Source of the DNA: Chryseobacterium sp. ERMR1:04
Lineage (GTDB): Bacteria > Bacteroidota > Bacteroidia > Flavobacteriales > Weeksellaceae
Direction: 5' to 3'
NCBI RefSeq assembly: GCF_001297705.1
Contig: NZ_LIRF01000003.1
Location: 1,609,156 to 1,673,155, forward strand
Length of the DNA stretch: 64,000 bases
Below, one piece after another: positions 51,090-60,347 of the stretch; position 1 is the first letter of the stretch, and each line of letters begins with the position of its first letter. Below the pieces are notes generated by a model. It saw only the letters and a list, made by a program, of their open reading frames with translations, was not told where the DNA came from and ran no database searches. Both the position numbers and the translations under genes were made by a program.

Positions 51090-52133
51090 ATGATTTTGCA
51101 TGCCATAGGATTAATGTCTGGGACCAGTTTAGATGGTTTAGATATCTGCTATGCAACATTCGAAAAAAGAAAAACATGGAGTTTTCAAATCATACAGGCC
51201 GAAACAATTCCTTATCCTAAAAATTGGGAAGATAAACTTCGAAATTCAATTCATCTTTCTGCAGAAGAATTATTAGAACTACATTCAGAGTATGGTTTTT
51301 ATTTGGGAAAACTTACCCAAGATTTCATTCAGAAATTTGAATTAAAAAACATTGATATGATCGCTTCTCATGGTCACACAGTTTTTCATCAACCTCAAAA
51401 AAAATTCACCTTACAAATCGGAGATGGAAGAGCTATCAAGATACAAACTGGCTTGCCTGTTGTTTATGATTTCCGAACTCAAGACGTTTTGATGGGAGGA
51501 AATGGAGCTCCTTTAGTTCCTATTGGTGATGAATTGCTATTTTCTCAATACAATGCATGCCTTAATTTAGGAGGCTTTTCTAATATTTCTTTAAGAATCA
51601 ACAATAAAAGAATTGCTTTTGATATCGCTCCTGTTAATATTGTTTTGAATAAACTAGTTCAAGAATTCAATAAAAGCTTCGACGAAAATGGAGATTTAGC
51701 GAAAACAGGAAATATTGATGAAGAATTGTTACAACAACTTAATTCTTTAGATTTTTACAAACAGTCTCATCCAAAATCATTGGGGATTGAATGGTGTAAC
51801 AAAAATATTTTTCCTTTATTTGAAAACATTGAGACCTTAAATGTTTTAGCGACCTTCACCGAACATGTAGCACAACAAATTTCTCATGTTATTAATGAAC
51901 ATCAATTAAAAAACATCCTTTTTACAGGTGGTGGAACTTTCAATACGTATTTAATTGAAAAAATAAGAGAAAAAACAACAGCAGAAATCATCGTTCCCGA
52001 AAAAGAGATCATAGATTATAAAGAAGCTCTGATCTTCGCTTTTATGGGTGTTTTAAAGCTCAAAAACGAAATAAATGTATTATCTTCTGCTACGGGAAGT
52101 TCACACGATCACAGCTCCGGAATTATTGCATAA
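51090..52133 (+). CDS. anmK: anhydro-N-acetylmuramic acid kinase
   Basis: AnmK phosphorylates and opens 1,6-anhydro-MurNAc released during peptidoglycan turnover, giving MurNAc-6-phosphate for recycling in the cytoplasm. The 347-residue protein has the N-terminal IGLMSGTSLDGLDICYATFE with the phosphate-binding GTSLDG loop, ASHGHTVFHQP, LQIGDGRAIKIQTGLPVVYD, the FRTQDVLMGGNGAPLVPIGD loop with the catalytic Asp, NLGGFSNIS and FTGGGTFN. It starts 9 bp after lptC and probably shares its transcript. A bidirectional terminator follows. Confidence 0.95.
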   Translation: MILHAIGLMSGTSLDGLDICYATFEKRKTWSFQIIQAETIPYPKNWEDKLRNSIHLSAEELLELHSEYGFYLGKLTQDFIQKFELKNIDMIASHGHTVFHQPQKKFTLQIGDGRAIKIQTGLPVVYDFRTQDVLMGGNGAPLVPIGDELLFSQYNACLNLGGFSNISLRINNKRIAFDIAPVNIVLNKLVQEFNKSFDENGDLAKTGNIDEELLQQLNSLDFYKQSHPKSLGIEWCNKNIFPLFENIETLNVLATFTEHVAQQISHVINEHQLKNILFTGGGTFNTYLIEKIREKTTAEIIVPEKEIIDYKEALIFAFMGVLKLKNEINVLSSATGSSHDHSSGIIA

Positions 52134-52160
52134 AAAAAACCTCCATTTCTGAAGGTTTTC
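52134..52160. terminator. terminator between anmK and the SRPBCC gene
   Basis: AAAACCT (52136-52142) and AGGTTTT (52153-52159) form a 7-bp stem with a 10-base loop and A/T-rich flanks between convergent genes. Confidence 0.65.
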
Positions 52161-52164
52161 TATA

Positions 52165-52554
52165 TTATTTATAAGCTTCGATTTTATCCGTCAAAGTATT
52201 AATGAAGTTTTGTAAAGGTTTTTCAACCATCATTTTTATAAATGGATTAAACTTTCCTTCAAAAAGCATCTGTACTTCCGTTTGGTTTTCACTCACTGGG
52301 TTCAAAGTAGCTGTTAATGTAAAATCTAAACTTGAACTAGCAGATTTCAAAACCGCTTTCTGATCAGTAACTTCATCTATTTTTAAAGCAATTTCCGGCA
52401 TTCCCTGTAATCCGAATTTAAAGCCATCTTCTCTGGTTTCAAATTTCTGAAGACCATCCGGCATAAATTCTTTATAGTTTTCAGGGGTTTTTAGTATTTC
52501 GGATAATTCTTTAGATGATTTATTGACAATAATCTTTCGTCCTTCTAAATTCAT
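52165..52554 (-). CDS. SRPBCC-fold (START-like) protein
   Basis: This 129-residue cytoplasmic protein begins MNLEGRKIIVNKSSKELSEI with the pattern of the polyketide-cyclase/START-like fold: an N-terminal strand, two short helices (TPENYKEFMPDGLQKFE), a set of strands (GFKFGLQGMPEIALKID, TEVQMLFEGKFN) and a long C-terminal helix (VEKPLQNFINTLTDKIEAY). Such proteins bind hydrophobic ligands; none is known here. It is divergent from the NUDIX hydrolase gene (36 bp between starts). Confidence 0.75.
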   Translation of the reverse strand: MNLEGRKIIVNKSSKELSEILKTPENYKEFMPDGLQKFETREDGFKFGLQGMPEIALKIDEVTDQKAVLKSASSSLDFTLTATLNPVSENQTEVQMLFEGKFNPFIKMMVEKPLQNFINTLTDKIEAYK

Positions 52555-52558
52555 TTTT

Positions 52559-52566
52559 TATTTTTG
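52559..52566 (+). promoter_or_regulatory. -7 promoter box of the NUDIX gene
   Basis: TATTTTTG matches TAnnTTTG exactly, 24 bp before the ATG at 52591. The 36-bp gap to the divergent gene leaves its -33 region inside the SRPBCC coding sequence; no clear TTG is there. Confidence 0.45.
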
Positions 52567-52590
52567 TATTTAAATTCTTAATTATTACAA

Positions 52591-53202
52591 ATGTATAAAG
52601 TTTTTGTGAACGAAAAAAAATTATTACTGTCTAAGCAACCCGAAGACCTCGAAAAAAAGCTTAGCTATGAAAGTTTCTCAACTTTAGAGATCGCTTTGGA
52701 TATTTTGGAGAATACATCTGTAAAAGAACTCAATATATTCGGCGAAAATATTGAGGAGATCTGGACTGAATTTCAAAATCTTTTTAGAATTATTGAAGCT
52801 GCAGGCGGGCTTGTAAATAAAGAAAATGGCGACATGCTTTTCATCAAAAGATTAGGTAAATGGGATCTTCCAAAAGGAAAAATGGAAAAAGGAGAATCCA
52901 GAGAAGAATCTGCTGTAAGGGAAATTGAAGAAGAAACAGGACTGACAGATCTTGAACTGTTGAAATTCATCAATACCACCTACCATATTTATATTGAAAG
53001 AAACGGTGATAAAATTCTAAAATGTACCCATTGGTTTGAAATGAATTTCTTTGGAGAAGATACATCAAAACCTCAAATTGAAGAAGGTATTACTGAAGTA
53101 GCTTGGAAAAACACGTCTCAAATAGAAAATGAAGTTTTCCCAAGTACTTTTAAAAATATTGAACTTATTGTAAAAGAGTTCTGGAATATGAAGGCTAAAT
53201 AA
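52591..53202 (+). CDS. NUDIX hydrolase
   Basis: The 203-residue protein has a complete Nudix box at about residues 96-118: GKMEKGESREESAVREI then EEETGL, fitting GX5EX7REUXEEXGU, so metal-dependent cleavage of a nucleoside diphosphate linked to another group is expected. The first 65 residues form an extra N-terminal domain (MYKVFVNEKKLLLSKQPEDL). This longer architecture resembles the Bacteroidota NUDIX enzymes found next to pyrE. The substrate is unknown. The last 8 bp overlap the end of murF on the other strand. Confidence 0.9.
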   Translation: MYKVFVNEKKLLLSKQPEDLEKKLSYESFSTLEIALDILENTSVKELNIFGENIEEIWTEFQNLFRIIEAAGGLVNKENGDMLFIKRLGKWDLPKGKMEKGESREESAVREIEEETGLTDLELLKFINTTYHIYIERNGDKILKCTHWFEMNFFGEDTSKPQIEEGITEVAWKNTSQIENEVFPSTFKNIELIVKEFWNMKAK

Positions 53203-54466
53203 AGTCTATCGCTTTTTCCAGAGAAATCCCTCTTGAAGCTTTTAATAGAATATTTTCTGATTGAATAGTATTCAGTTTTAAATATTCTATTAATTCTGCT
53301 GTATTCAAAAAAGCAGATGCTGAAGAATTCACATTTTTAAAATGCGCTCCAACTGTTATTATCTCATTAAAACCTAGATCCTGAGCCAACTTCATTATAT
53401 TTTGATGCTCATGTTCACTCTCCTCTCCTAGTTCCAACATATCACCAATAATGATTGTTTTTGACCCTTCAAAAGTAATGAAGTTATGCAAAGAAGCGGT
53501 CATAGAGCTTGGATTCGCATTATAGGTATCAAGAACCAAGGTTTTACCTTCTTTTTTAACGATTTGAGAACGCATATTGGTTGGCGTATAACTCTCAATA
53601 GCTTGTTTTATTTTTTCAAACTCAATTCCAAAATGCAATCCTAAACTCGCTGCAGCACAAAGGTTGGTAAAATTATATTCTCCAGTAAGTTTAGATAATG
53701 CTTTGCTATCTCCGTAAGACAATCCTACAAAATGTTCTTCAGAAAAAGATTCAAAATTATAATCTGAATTTTCTTTTCCAAAAGTAATTTTAGGTTGATA
53801 GTTTTCTGTTTTCTCTAATTGAATTGAATCATTTTCATTAATTAAAATAGTTTGATGATGATTTTTCAAATAATCATACAGTTCAGACTTCCCTTTTATG
53901 ACTCCTTCAAAACCTCCAAAACCTTCTAAGTGGGCTTTACCAAAATTGGTAATATATCCAAAATTAGGCTGTGAAATGGTACAAAGTAGCTCAATTTCCT
54001 TTTGATGATTGGCTCCCATTTCTATAACGGCCATTTCATGTTCAGGTTTAATAGAAAGTATCGTTAAGGGAACACCAATATGGTTATTCAGATTACCATA
54101 CGTATATTGAATAGTAAACTTTTCAGAAAGAACAGCATGAATAATCTCTTTTGTAGTTGTTTTCCCATTACTTCCTGTAAGTCCGATTATAGGAATCTGT
54201 AGTTGATTTCTATGATGAATAGCCAACTCTTGTAAAAATTCTAATGTAGAAGGAACAAAGAAAATATTTTTATCTTTATTTTCAAAATCTTTTTGCTCAA
54301 CAATCACCGCCAAAGCACCTTGATCTATCGCTTTTTCAGCAAAAGTAGCACCATTGAAATTTTCTCCGGAAAAGGCAAAAAAGATATCATTCTCACCTAT
54401 TTTTCTGCTGTCTATGGTGATTCTATTAGATTGTAAAAATAAAGAGTAAAACTGTTCTATATTCAT
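53195..54466 (-). CDS. murF: UDP-N-acetylmuramoyl-tripeptide--D-alanyl-D-alanine ligase
   Basis: MurF adds D-Ala-D-Ala to UDP-MurNAc-tripeptide, the last cytoplasmic step of peptidoglycan precursor synthesis. The 423-residue protein has the N-terminal Mur ligase domain (TIDSRKIGENDIFFAFSGEN), the ATP loop GLTGSNGKTTTKE, the metal-binding region MAVIEMGANHQKEIELLCTI, FGKAHLEGFGG and the C-terminal LVLDTYNANPSSMTASL and ILLKASRGISLEKA. It lies downstream of gldJ on the same strand, with a terminator between them and its own -7 box, so it is likely transcribed separately. An (AT)n-T10 run sits in its 5' leader. Confidence 0.96.
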   Translation of the reverse strand: MNIEQFYSLFLQSNRITIDSRKIGENDIFFAFSGENFNGATFAEKAIDQGALAVIVEQKDFENKDKNIFFVPSTLEFLQELAIHHRNQLQIPIIGLTGSNGKTTTKEIIHAVLSEKFTIQYTYGNLNNHIGVPLTILSIKPEHEMAVIEMGANHQKEIELLCTISQPNFGYITNFGKAHLEGFGGFEGVIKGKSELYDYLKNHHQTILINENDSIQLEKTENYQPKITFGKENSDYNFESFSEEHFVGLSYGDSKALSKLTGEYNFTNLCAAASLGLHFGIEFEKIKQAIESYTPTNMRSQIVKKEGKTLVLDTYNANPSSMTASLHNFITFEGSKTIIIGDMLELGEESEHEHQNIMKLAQDLGFNEIITVGAHFKNVNSSASAFLNTAELIEYLKLNTIQSENILLKASRGISLEKAIDFI

Positions 54467-54512
54467 GTGGAAATATATATATATTTTTTTTTAAGAGGTC
54501 ACATGCAATCGC

Positions 54513-54520
54513 CAAATCTA
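54513..54520 (-). promoter_or_regulatory. -7 promoter box of murF
   Basis: The minus strand reads TAGATTTG, a TAnnTTTG match 47 bp before the ATG. A TTTG is found 24 bp upstream, somewhat far for a -33 box. Confidence 0.45.
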
Positions 54521-54570
54521 TGTGAGTATTTTAGATTTTTTAACCAAAGCGATTTCATAGGTCAAAAATA

Positions 54571-54601
54571 AAAAAACCTTCCAATAGTTTGGAAGGTTTT
54601 T
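54571..54601 (-). terminator. gldJ terminator
   Basis: AACCTTCCAA and TTTGGAAGGTT arms form a strong hairpin with A/T runs on both sides, 20 bp past the gldJ stop. Confidence 0.88.
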
Positions 54602-54621
54602 GAAATTATTTTTGATAAATA

Positions 54622-56223
54622 TTATCTTCTAGTTCTAGCCTTGTCATTAGCTCTAGCATCTTGTGCTACACGGAATCCGATCCATCCGTATGCTTTTCCT
54701 TGGTTTTTGTATCTTCTTTGACCTGGGTCCAGCCAATAAGCTGTATCCTGCCAAGAACCTCCTTTTACTACTCTCACTTCATTGTTCATAGCAGAAGTTC
54801 TGTCCTTAGTATCTTTTTGTAATACAACTTTACCGTTAGCATTTACAATAAACCTTGTTTTAGGAGAATTGTACATGTCGAAACCAGCAGCAGAATCACT
54901 TGCAGTTCTATACTCTAAAGATGATTGTCTGTCACCATCTCTGTAGTCTCTGTAATCAGCAACTGTTTCTCTTTCAAACTGACCTGGTAAGTTTTTATAA
55001 ACTAATCTACCATCAGCTAAAGTATCATACTTGATATTGCTCTCATCAACCATCTTATACGTTCCATCTCCGTTTTTCACAACAGCTTGAGGCATATTTC
55101 CTCTGTAGTAGTTGAAATCACTGAAGTTTTCATCGATAATTGGTCTGTAAACATCGGCAGTCCATTCTGAAACGTTTCCGTACATACCATAGATACCTAA
55201 ATCGTTAGATGGATATTGTCTAACATCTGCTGTTCTAGCAGCACCGTCATTTTTCCATCCTGCAATACCTGAATAGTCACCAGTACCCATTTTGAAATTT
55301 TCAAGGTACATCCCTCTATCTTTTCCTTTAGTACCTCTTAGCAATTCAATTTCAGGTTTTTTACCTTTATATTGATTGTATTCTCTATTTTTAGCCATAC
55401 CAAGAGCTGCATATTCCCATTCAACTTCTGTAGGAAGTCTGAATTTCGTAACCATAGCAGCGTTTGGAGCTCTGTTTGCAGCAAGCAATCTTTGGTTGGT
55501 ACTTTTTATACCAATTTTTTGCTGCATTCTTTTTTCGTTAATGTATCCCTGAATTTCCGGATCATTCGACTTGAATTTATCCATGTTAAATGCAGTTCCT
55601 CCTTGGTTATTAGATTCATTGATATATAAATCTTTAGCAATTACTCCTGCTTGCATTAAAGCCTTTTCGTTCGCTCTGTCTGACAACCATTCACAGTATC
55701 TGTTAGCCTGCGTCCAAGATACACCTACTACCGGATAGTAATCGAATTCAGGAGAACGGAAATACGTTTCGTTGAAATCGTTTCTTGATAGTTTGTTATC
55801 CCACAATAAGGTATCCGGTAAAGCACCGTTATAGATTTCCTTAAAGCTTGGATCGCTTGGAGGGAATACATACTTCAACCATGTAAGGTATTCGCGGTAT
55901 TCATAATTAGTAATTTCTGTTTCTCCGATAAAGAAAGAACTTACCTGCATTCTGCGAGGCGAGTTATTCCAATCGTGCATAACATCATCTTTCACTAATC
56001 CCATTGTAAAAGTTCCACCTTCTACATATACCATTCCTGGCCAACCTTTCTGCTTCTGTTGCTTTCCTGCAAAAAACCAACCCTGTTTTTCGTTTGGCTT
56101 CCAACCTGTCTTGCTGACAAATTTTTTAGTACCACCACCTTTACTGGTACCTGACCCACCACAACTGGTTAATGCAAGTGTAGAACTCAATGCTATTAAT
56201 GAAAACAACTTTAGTTTTTTCAT
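54622..56223 (-). CDS. gldJ: gliding motility lipoprotein GldJ
   Basis: The 533-residue protein has a lipoprotein signal (ALTSCGGSG, Cys21) and a formylglycine-generating-enzyme-like (FGE-sulfatase) domain: GMVYVEGGTFTMG near residue 64, FFIGETEITNYEYREYLTW, PVVGVSWTQANRYCEWLSDR, FRLPTEVEWEYAALG, GIYGMYGNVSEWTADVY and the C-terminal VKGGSWQDTAYWLDPGQR with WIGFRVAQD. This is the GldJ pattern; it stabilises GldK and the gliding/type IX secretion machinery in Flavobacterium. The catalytic Cys pair of true FGE enzymes is not evident. It is divergent from porU, the order seen in other flavobacteria. Confidence 0.95.
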   Translation of the reverse strand: MKKLKLFSLIALSSTLALTSCGGSGTSKGGGTKKFVSKTGWKPNEKQGWFFAGKQQKQKGWPGMVYVEGGTFTMGLVKDDVMHDWNNSPRRMQVSSFFIGETEITNYEYREYLTWLKYVFPPSDPSFKEIYNGALPDTLLWDNKLSRNDFNETYFRSPEFDYYPVVGVSWTQANRYCEWLSDRANEKALMQAGVIAKDLYINESNNQGGTAFNMDKFKSNDPEIQGYINEKRMQQKIGIKSTNQRLLAANRAPNAAMVTKFRLPTEVEWEYAALGMAKNREYNQYKGKKPEIELLRGTKGKDRGMYLENFKMGTGDYSGIAGWKNDGAARTADVRQYPSNDLGIYGMYGNVSEWTADVYRPIIDENFSDFNYYRGNMPQAVVKNGDGTYKMVDESNIKYDTLADGRLVYKNLPGQFERETVADYRDYRDGDRQSSLEYRTASDSAAGFDMYNSPKTRFIVNANGKVVLQKDTKDRTSAMNNEVRVVKGGSWQDTAYWLDPGQRRYKNQGKAYGWIGFRVAQDARANDKARTRR

Positions 56224-56388
56224 AGTCGATTATAAATATTTTCAAAGTACAAAGAAAAAATAAATTATTCAATAAATCAAGTAAAGATTTGATTTTTTTG
56301 AAAAACGTTAACAAATTAATTTTATTGTATCGCAATTTAATTCTAAAATTTTCATTTATTTTGTAATTTCGAATTTTCAAAATCAAAC

Positions 56389-59300
56389 ATGAAACAAAAA
56401 CTAACGCTTTTACTCTTATTATCCTTTGTATCAACGATTTGGGCTCAAAGAATGACCATAGATTGGGATGGTTCCAAAATTCAGAATTTTGGAGACACAA
56501 AATTGAATCTTCCCAACTTCAAAAATGAAGGATTTTCTTATGGTCGAAATAACATTTTTATGTCGACCAAACAAAAAGTTGGAGAAAAACAGCTGAAGAT
56601 TTCTAACCAAGTTTGGGAAAATGTTTCCAACAAAGAGTTATTTGACTTAAATAAAGAGTTATTTTCAAGCAACGAAATTAAAGACGTTTCCTATTACTAT
56701 CTTGAAGGTGAAAGATACGCAGGTATAAACGTCTCTTTATTTAAAAATGTGAATGGACGGGCTCAAAGATTATCATCATTTGAAATTTCAGAAACATCTT
56801 TACCTAATAACTTTGGGAGTGCTGCTAAAGTAGGAAGTACTGCTAATCCTTTAGCAACGGGTGGTTTTTACAAAATAAAAGTTGACAAATCCGGTATTTT
56901 TAAAATTACAAAACAATTTTTACAAGATAACGGAATCAACCCATCTTCTGTAAACCCAAAAAATTTCAGAATTTATGGGAATGGAGGGATTATGCTTCCT
57001 GAATATAATCAGGATGTAAAATATAGTGCTCTACAAGAAAATTCTATACAAGTGGTAGGAGAAGACGACGGCGTATGGAATGACAATGATTATGCTTTGT
57101 TTTATGCTCAAGGTCCCAATGGCTACAATCTTTACAACAATGGAAATGGGAATGGTTTCAAAAGAGCAGAAACAAGAAGTGACAGAAGTAACAATGTTAA
57201 AAATATTTACGAAGATTTCGCATATTATTATATCAATTTTGATAAAGGGCCAGGAAAAAGAGTACAATCTGTAGATGCTAACTTACCTAATACAACCCTA
57301 ATCACAAGATACGATGGGTATCAGGTCATCAACAATGATCAGAAAAATTTACTAAAGCTCGGAAGGACTTGGGTAGAAGATACTCCTTTTATTACGGAAA
57401 AAGCAATTACTCTTACCACTAATTCGCCGATACAAAGCTCAGATCTTATAAGATACGGAACTAGCGTAATTGGTTATAAATCTCAAAAAAATAGTATTGC
57501 ATTTAATATTAATAATCAGAATCCCATCACCCCAGCTCCAATCGCTGACAATGCCCCAGACTTTTTTCCTATAAAATATGAAGGAACATTAACGGGCTTA
57601 AGCGGTAATCAAATTACCATTAAAGCTATTCCTAACATTACAGTAAATCCTAACGGAACATTTTACTTTGATTATGTAGAGGTACAGTATAAAGAAAATC
57701 TAAGTTTTAATGGTTCACAAATGAGTTTCAGAGATTTCTCTTTGGCAAGCGGCACCAACACAGGTTATGGTTTTGGTATAACGAATACCTCTGCAATGGA
57801 ACAAGTATGGGATGTTACAGATATCACGAATGCTAACAGAAGAGTAAATAAAGCAGTTGGGAATACTAATTTCAATTTTGGATACATTACTGCTGATCAA
57901 AATTTCAATAATGAGTTTGTCGCATTTAGAGCAGATGCAGCTTTTACGCCTCAGTTTGTAGAGCGAATTACTAATCAAGATCTTTCAGGATTACAAAATG
58001 TAGATTATTTAATTCTTACTGTTCCTCAGTTAATGGGACAGGCTCAAAGATTAGCCAACTACCATCAAACAAAAAATAACTTCAATGTTCAGATCGTAGA
58101 CATTAGTAAAATTTACAACGAATTTGGAAGTGGAAGTAAAGACCTTACAGCCATTAGAGATTTTGTAACAAAACTAAATACACCAACCGGGAAATTAAAA
58201 TATGTATTTATATTAGGAGATGCATCTTATGACTATAAAAACAGAATCCCAAACAACTCTAATGTAGTTTCAGGTTATGAAAGTGAAAATTCTGGAGATG
58301 TAGTAAATTCTTTCATTACAGATGATTATATTGTCATGACAAAACCTCAAACTTACATTAGCATTGAGAGTAACCTTCCAGATTTACCTATTGGAAGAAT
58401 TCCTGCAGCCAATACAACAGAAGCAGGGAATATGATGGATAAAATATTGGCATATTACAATAGCTTGTCTGGTCAATCTAGTCCTTTTGGAGAATGGCGT
58501 ATGAAATTGGATTTTGTAGTGGATGATGATCACAATGAAAGCCCTACTAATCCTATACCATTCCACACTACAATGAACAATGCGTTGGTAAATGTTTTTG
58601 AACAGACCGGCTCTACTACTCTTAAAGAGTATAATATAAGAAAGCTATATTTAGATGCATTTCAAGCACAAAGTACAGCTGGAGGACAAAGATACCCGCA
58701 AGTAAACCAAGCTATTTCAAATGATATTGGTAATAGTTTATATCTTTTCTATTTCGGACACGGAGGTATTAATGGTTGGGCGCAGGAAAGAGTATTAACT
58801 ACGGATGAAATTCAAAACTCAAATAATTTCTCTAACGTTTACAGCAGGTTTCCATTTGTATCCACGATAACATGTGAATTTACGTTATGGGATGATCCGG
58901 AAATATTTTCTGCTGGTGAACAGTTTATTAAACTAAAACAAGGTGGGGTTTCAACAATGATTACATCAAGCCGTGCTATAGCGATTGATTACGGTATAGA
59001 TTTCACCAATATTTATACTAAAGAGATATTTAAATTGGTAGGAGATGATTTCCTTTCTTTAGGAGATGCACATTTAAATGCAAAAAAAATAAAAGGTCCC
59101 AATTCTAATCATTTAAAAGTAAATCTCCTTGGTGATCCTGCTATGAAGTTAAGCAGACCTAAAAGATTATTAATTATTGATGATATTAATACTCCAGTTC
59201 CGGGATTAATCAGAGGATTGGATTTTGTAAAAATAAAAGGACACATTAATAATACAAACGGAACAGTTAATACCAGCTTCAACGGAAGAGTTGTTATTAA

Positions 59301-60288
59301 TATTTTTGATAAAAGATTAAACAAGCATACATTAAATAATGATGGTAATCTTACAGTTCTTAATTACACAGAAGAAGGAAGTGCTATTGTAAAAGCATCT
59401 GGAACTGCTGTAAATGGAGTTTTCACAGTAGAATTCTATGTTCCAAAAGATATTAACTATGCTATCGGAGAAGGACGAATTTTAGGGTATGCTGACAATA
59501 AAACGATGGATGTATTCAACAACCAAGCGGTACAAGTTGGAGATATTAACCCTAACGGGATTAATGACAACGAACCTCCAAAAGTAAAACTATACATGAA
59601 CAACACCAACTTTGCTAATGGCGGTATTACCAACCAGAGCCCAATGTTGTTGGCATGTGTTACCGATGATACAGGAATTAATTCTACAGGATCTGGTATT
59701 GGTCACGATATAACTGTATACCTGGACGGTCAAATTATCAATACTGTTGTATTAAATGATTTTTATTCTTCTGGGGAAGGAAATGGTTGTTTGAGCCCAA
59801 GTTTAGCAGACTATCAAAAAGGGAATGTAACCTACCCTTTCAGAAATTTAGCGATTGGTCAACATCAATTAACATTTAAAGTTTGGGACATAAACAATAA
59901 TTCGACAACCTCTACGTTAGACTTTGAAGTTAAGGATGAAGCCGATCAGCACTTGGTGATTAACAGACCATTAAACTGGCCGAATCCTTTTACCAACAAA
60001 ACCTATGTTCAGTTTGAGCATAATTGCGATGATATTTTGGATGTTAACGTTCAAATTTACACAATAACAGGAAAATTAGTAAAAACAATATCACAACCAG
60101 TTGTTGCAGAACCCTTCCTACAGGGCTTTAGAACACCACGTCAGGCAATAGAATGGGACGGAAGAGACGATTTTGGGTCAACAGTAGCAAAAGGTACGTA
60201 TATTTTTAAGATATTTGCAAAAAGTCAAAACCAAGAAAAATGCAAAGGAAGTGCCACAGCTGTAGAAAAAATGGTACTTTTGAAATAA
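56389..60288 (+). CDS. porU: type IX secretion system sortase PorU
   Basis: PorU is the C25 gingipain-like sortase that cleaves C-terminal signals of type IX cargo on the cell surface and attaches the protein to lipopolysaccharide. The 1299-residue protein has a Sec signal peptide, a long N-terminal domain, and the peptidase C25 region with His791 in FYFGHGGINGW and Cys829 in STITCEFTLWDDPE. It ends with a CTD-like domain (NRPLNWPNPFTNKTYVQFEH, later IEWDGRDDFGSTVAKGTYIF), which PorU itself carries in other species. It starts 165 bp from gldJ in the opposite direction and precedes porV by 59 bp. Confidence 0.95.
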   Translation: MKQKLTLLLLLSFVSTIWAQRMTIDWDGSKIQNFGDTKLNLPNFKNEGFSYGRNNIFMSTKQKVGEKQLKISNQVWENVSNKELFDLNKELFSSNEIKDVSYYYLEGERYAGINVSLFKNVNGRAQRLSSFEISETSLPNNFGSAAKVGSTANPLATGGFYKIKVDKSGIFKITKQFLQDNGINPSSVNPKNFRIYGNGGIMLPEYNQDVKYSALQENSIQVVGEDDGVWNDNDYALFYAQGPNGYNLYNNGNGNGFKRAETRSDRSNNVKNIYEDFAYYYINFDKGPGKRVQSVDANLPNTTLITRYDGYQVINNDQKNLLKLGRTWVEDTPFITEKAITLTTNSPIQSSDLIRYGTSVIGYKSQKNSIAFNINNQNPITPAPIADNAPDFFPIKYEGTLTGLSGNQITIKAIPNITVNPNGTFYFDYVEVQYKENLSFNGSQMSFRDFSLASGTNTGYGFGITNTSAMEQVWDVTDITNANRRVNKAVGNTNFNFGYITADQNFNNEFVAFRADAAFTPQFVERITNQDLSGLQNVDYLILTVPQLMGQAQRLANYHQTKNNFNVQIVDISKIYNEFGSGSKDLTAIRDFVTKLNTPTGKLKYVFILGDASYDYKNRIPNNSNVVSGYESENSGDVVNSFITDDYIVMTKPQTYISIESNLPDLPIGRIPAANTTEAGNMMDKILAYYNSLSGQSSPFGEWRMKLDFVVDDDHNESPTNPIPFHTTMNNALVNVFEQTGSTTLKEYNIRKLYLDAFQAQSTAGGQRYPQVNQAISNDIGNSLYLFYFGHGGINGWAQERVLTTDEIQNSNNFSNVYSRFPFVSTITCEFTLWDDPEIFSAGEQFIKLKQGGVSTMITSSRAIAIDYGIDFTNIYTKEIFKLVGDDFLSLGDAHLNAKKIKGPNSNHLKVNLLGDPAMKLSRPKRLLIIDDINTPVPGLIRGLDFVKIKGHINNTNGTVNTSFNGRVVINIFDKRLNKHTLNNDGNLTVLNYTEEGSAIVKASGTAVNGVFTVEFYVPKDINYAIGEGRILGYADNKTMDVFNNQAVQVGDINPNGINDNEPPKVKLYMNNTNFANGGITNQSPMLLACVTDDTGINSTGSGIGHDITVYLDGQIINTVVLNDFYSSGEGNGCLSPSLADYQKGNVTYPFRNLAIGQHQLTFKVWDINNNSTTSTLDFEVKDEADQHLVINRPLNWPNPFTNKTYVQFEHNCDDILDVNVQIYTITGKLVKTISQPVVAEPFLQGFRTPRQAIEWDGRDDFGSTVAKGTYIFKIFAKSQNQEKCKGSATAVEKMVLLK

Positions 60289-60347
60289 ATTAAAATAACA
60301 TAGATAATAATATTAACAAAAAACTGATAATATATAAAAGACAACAT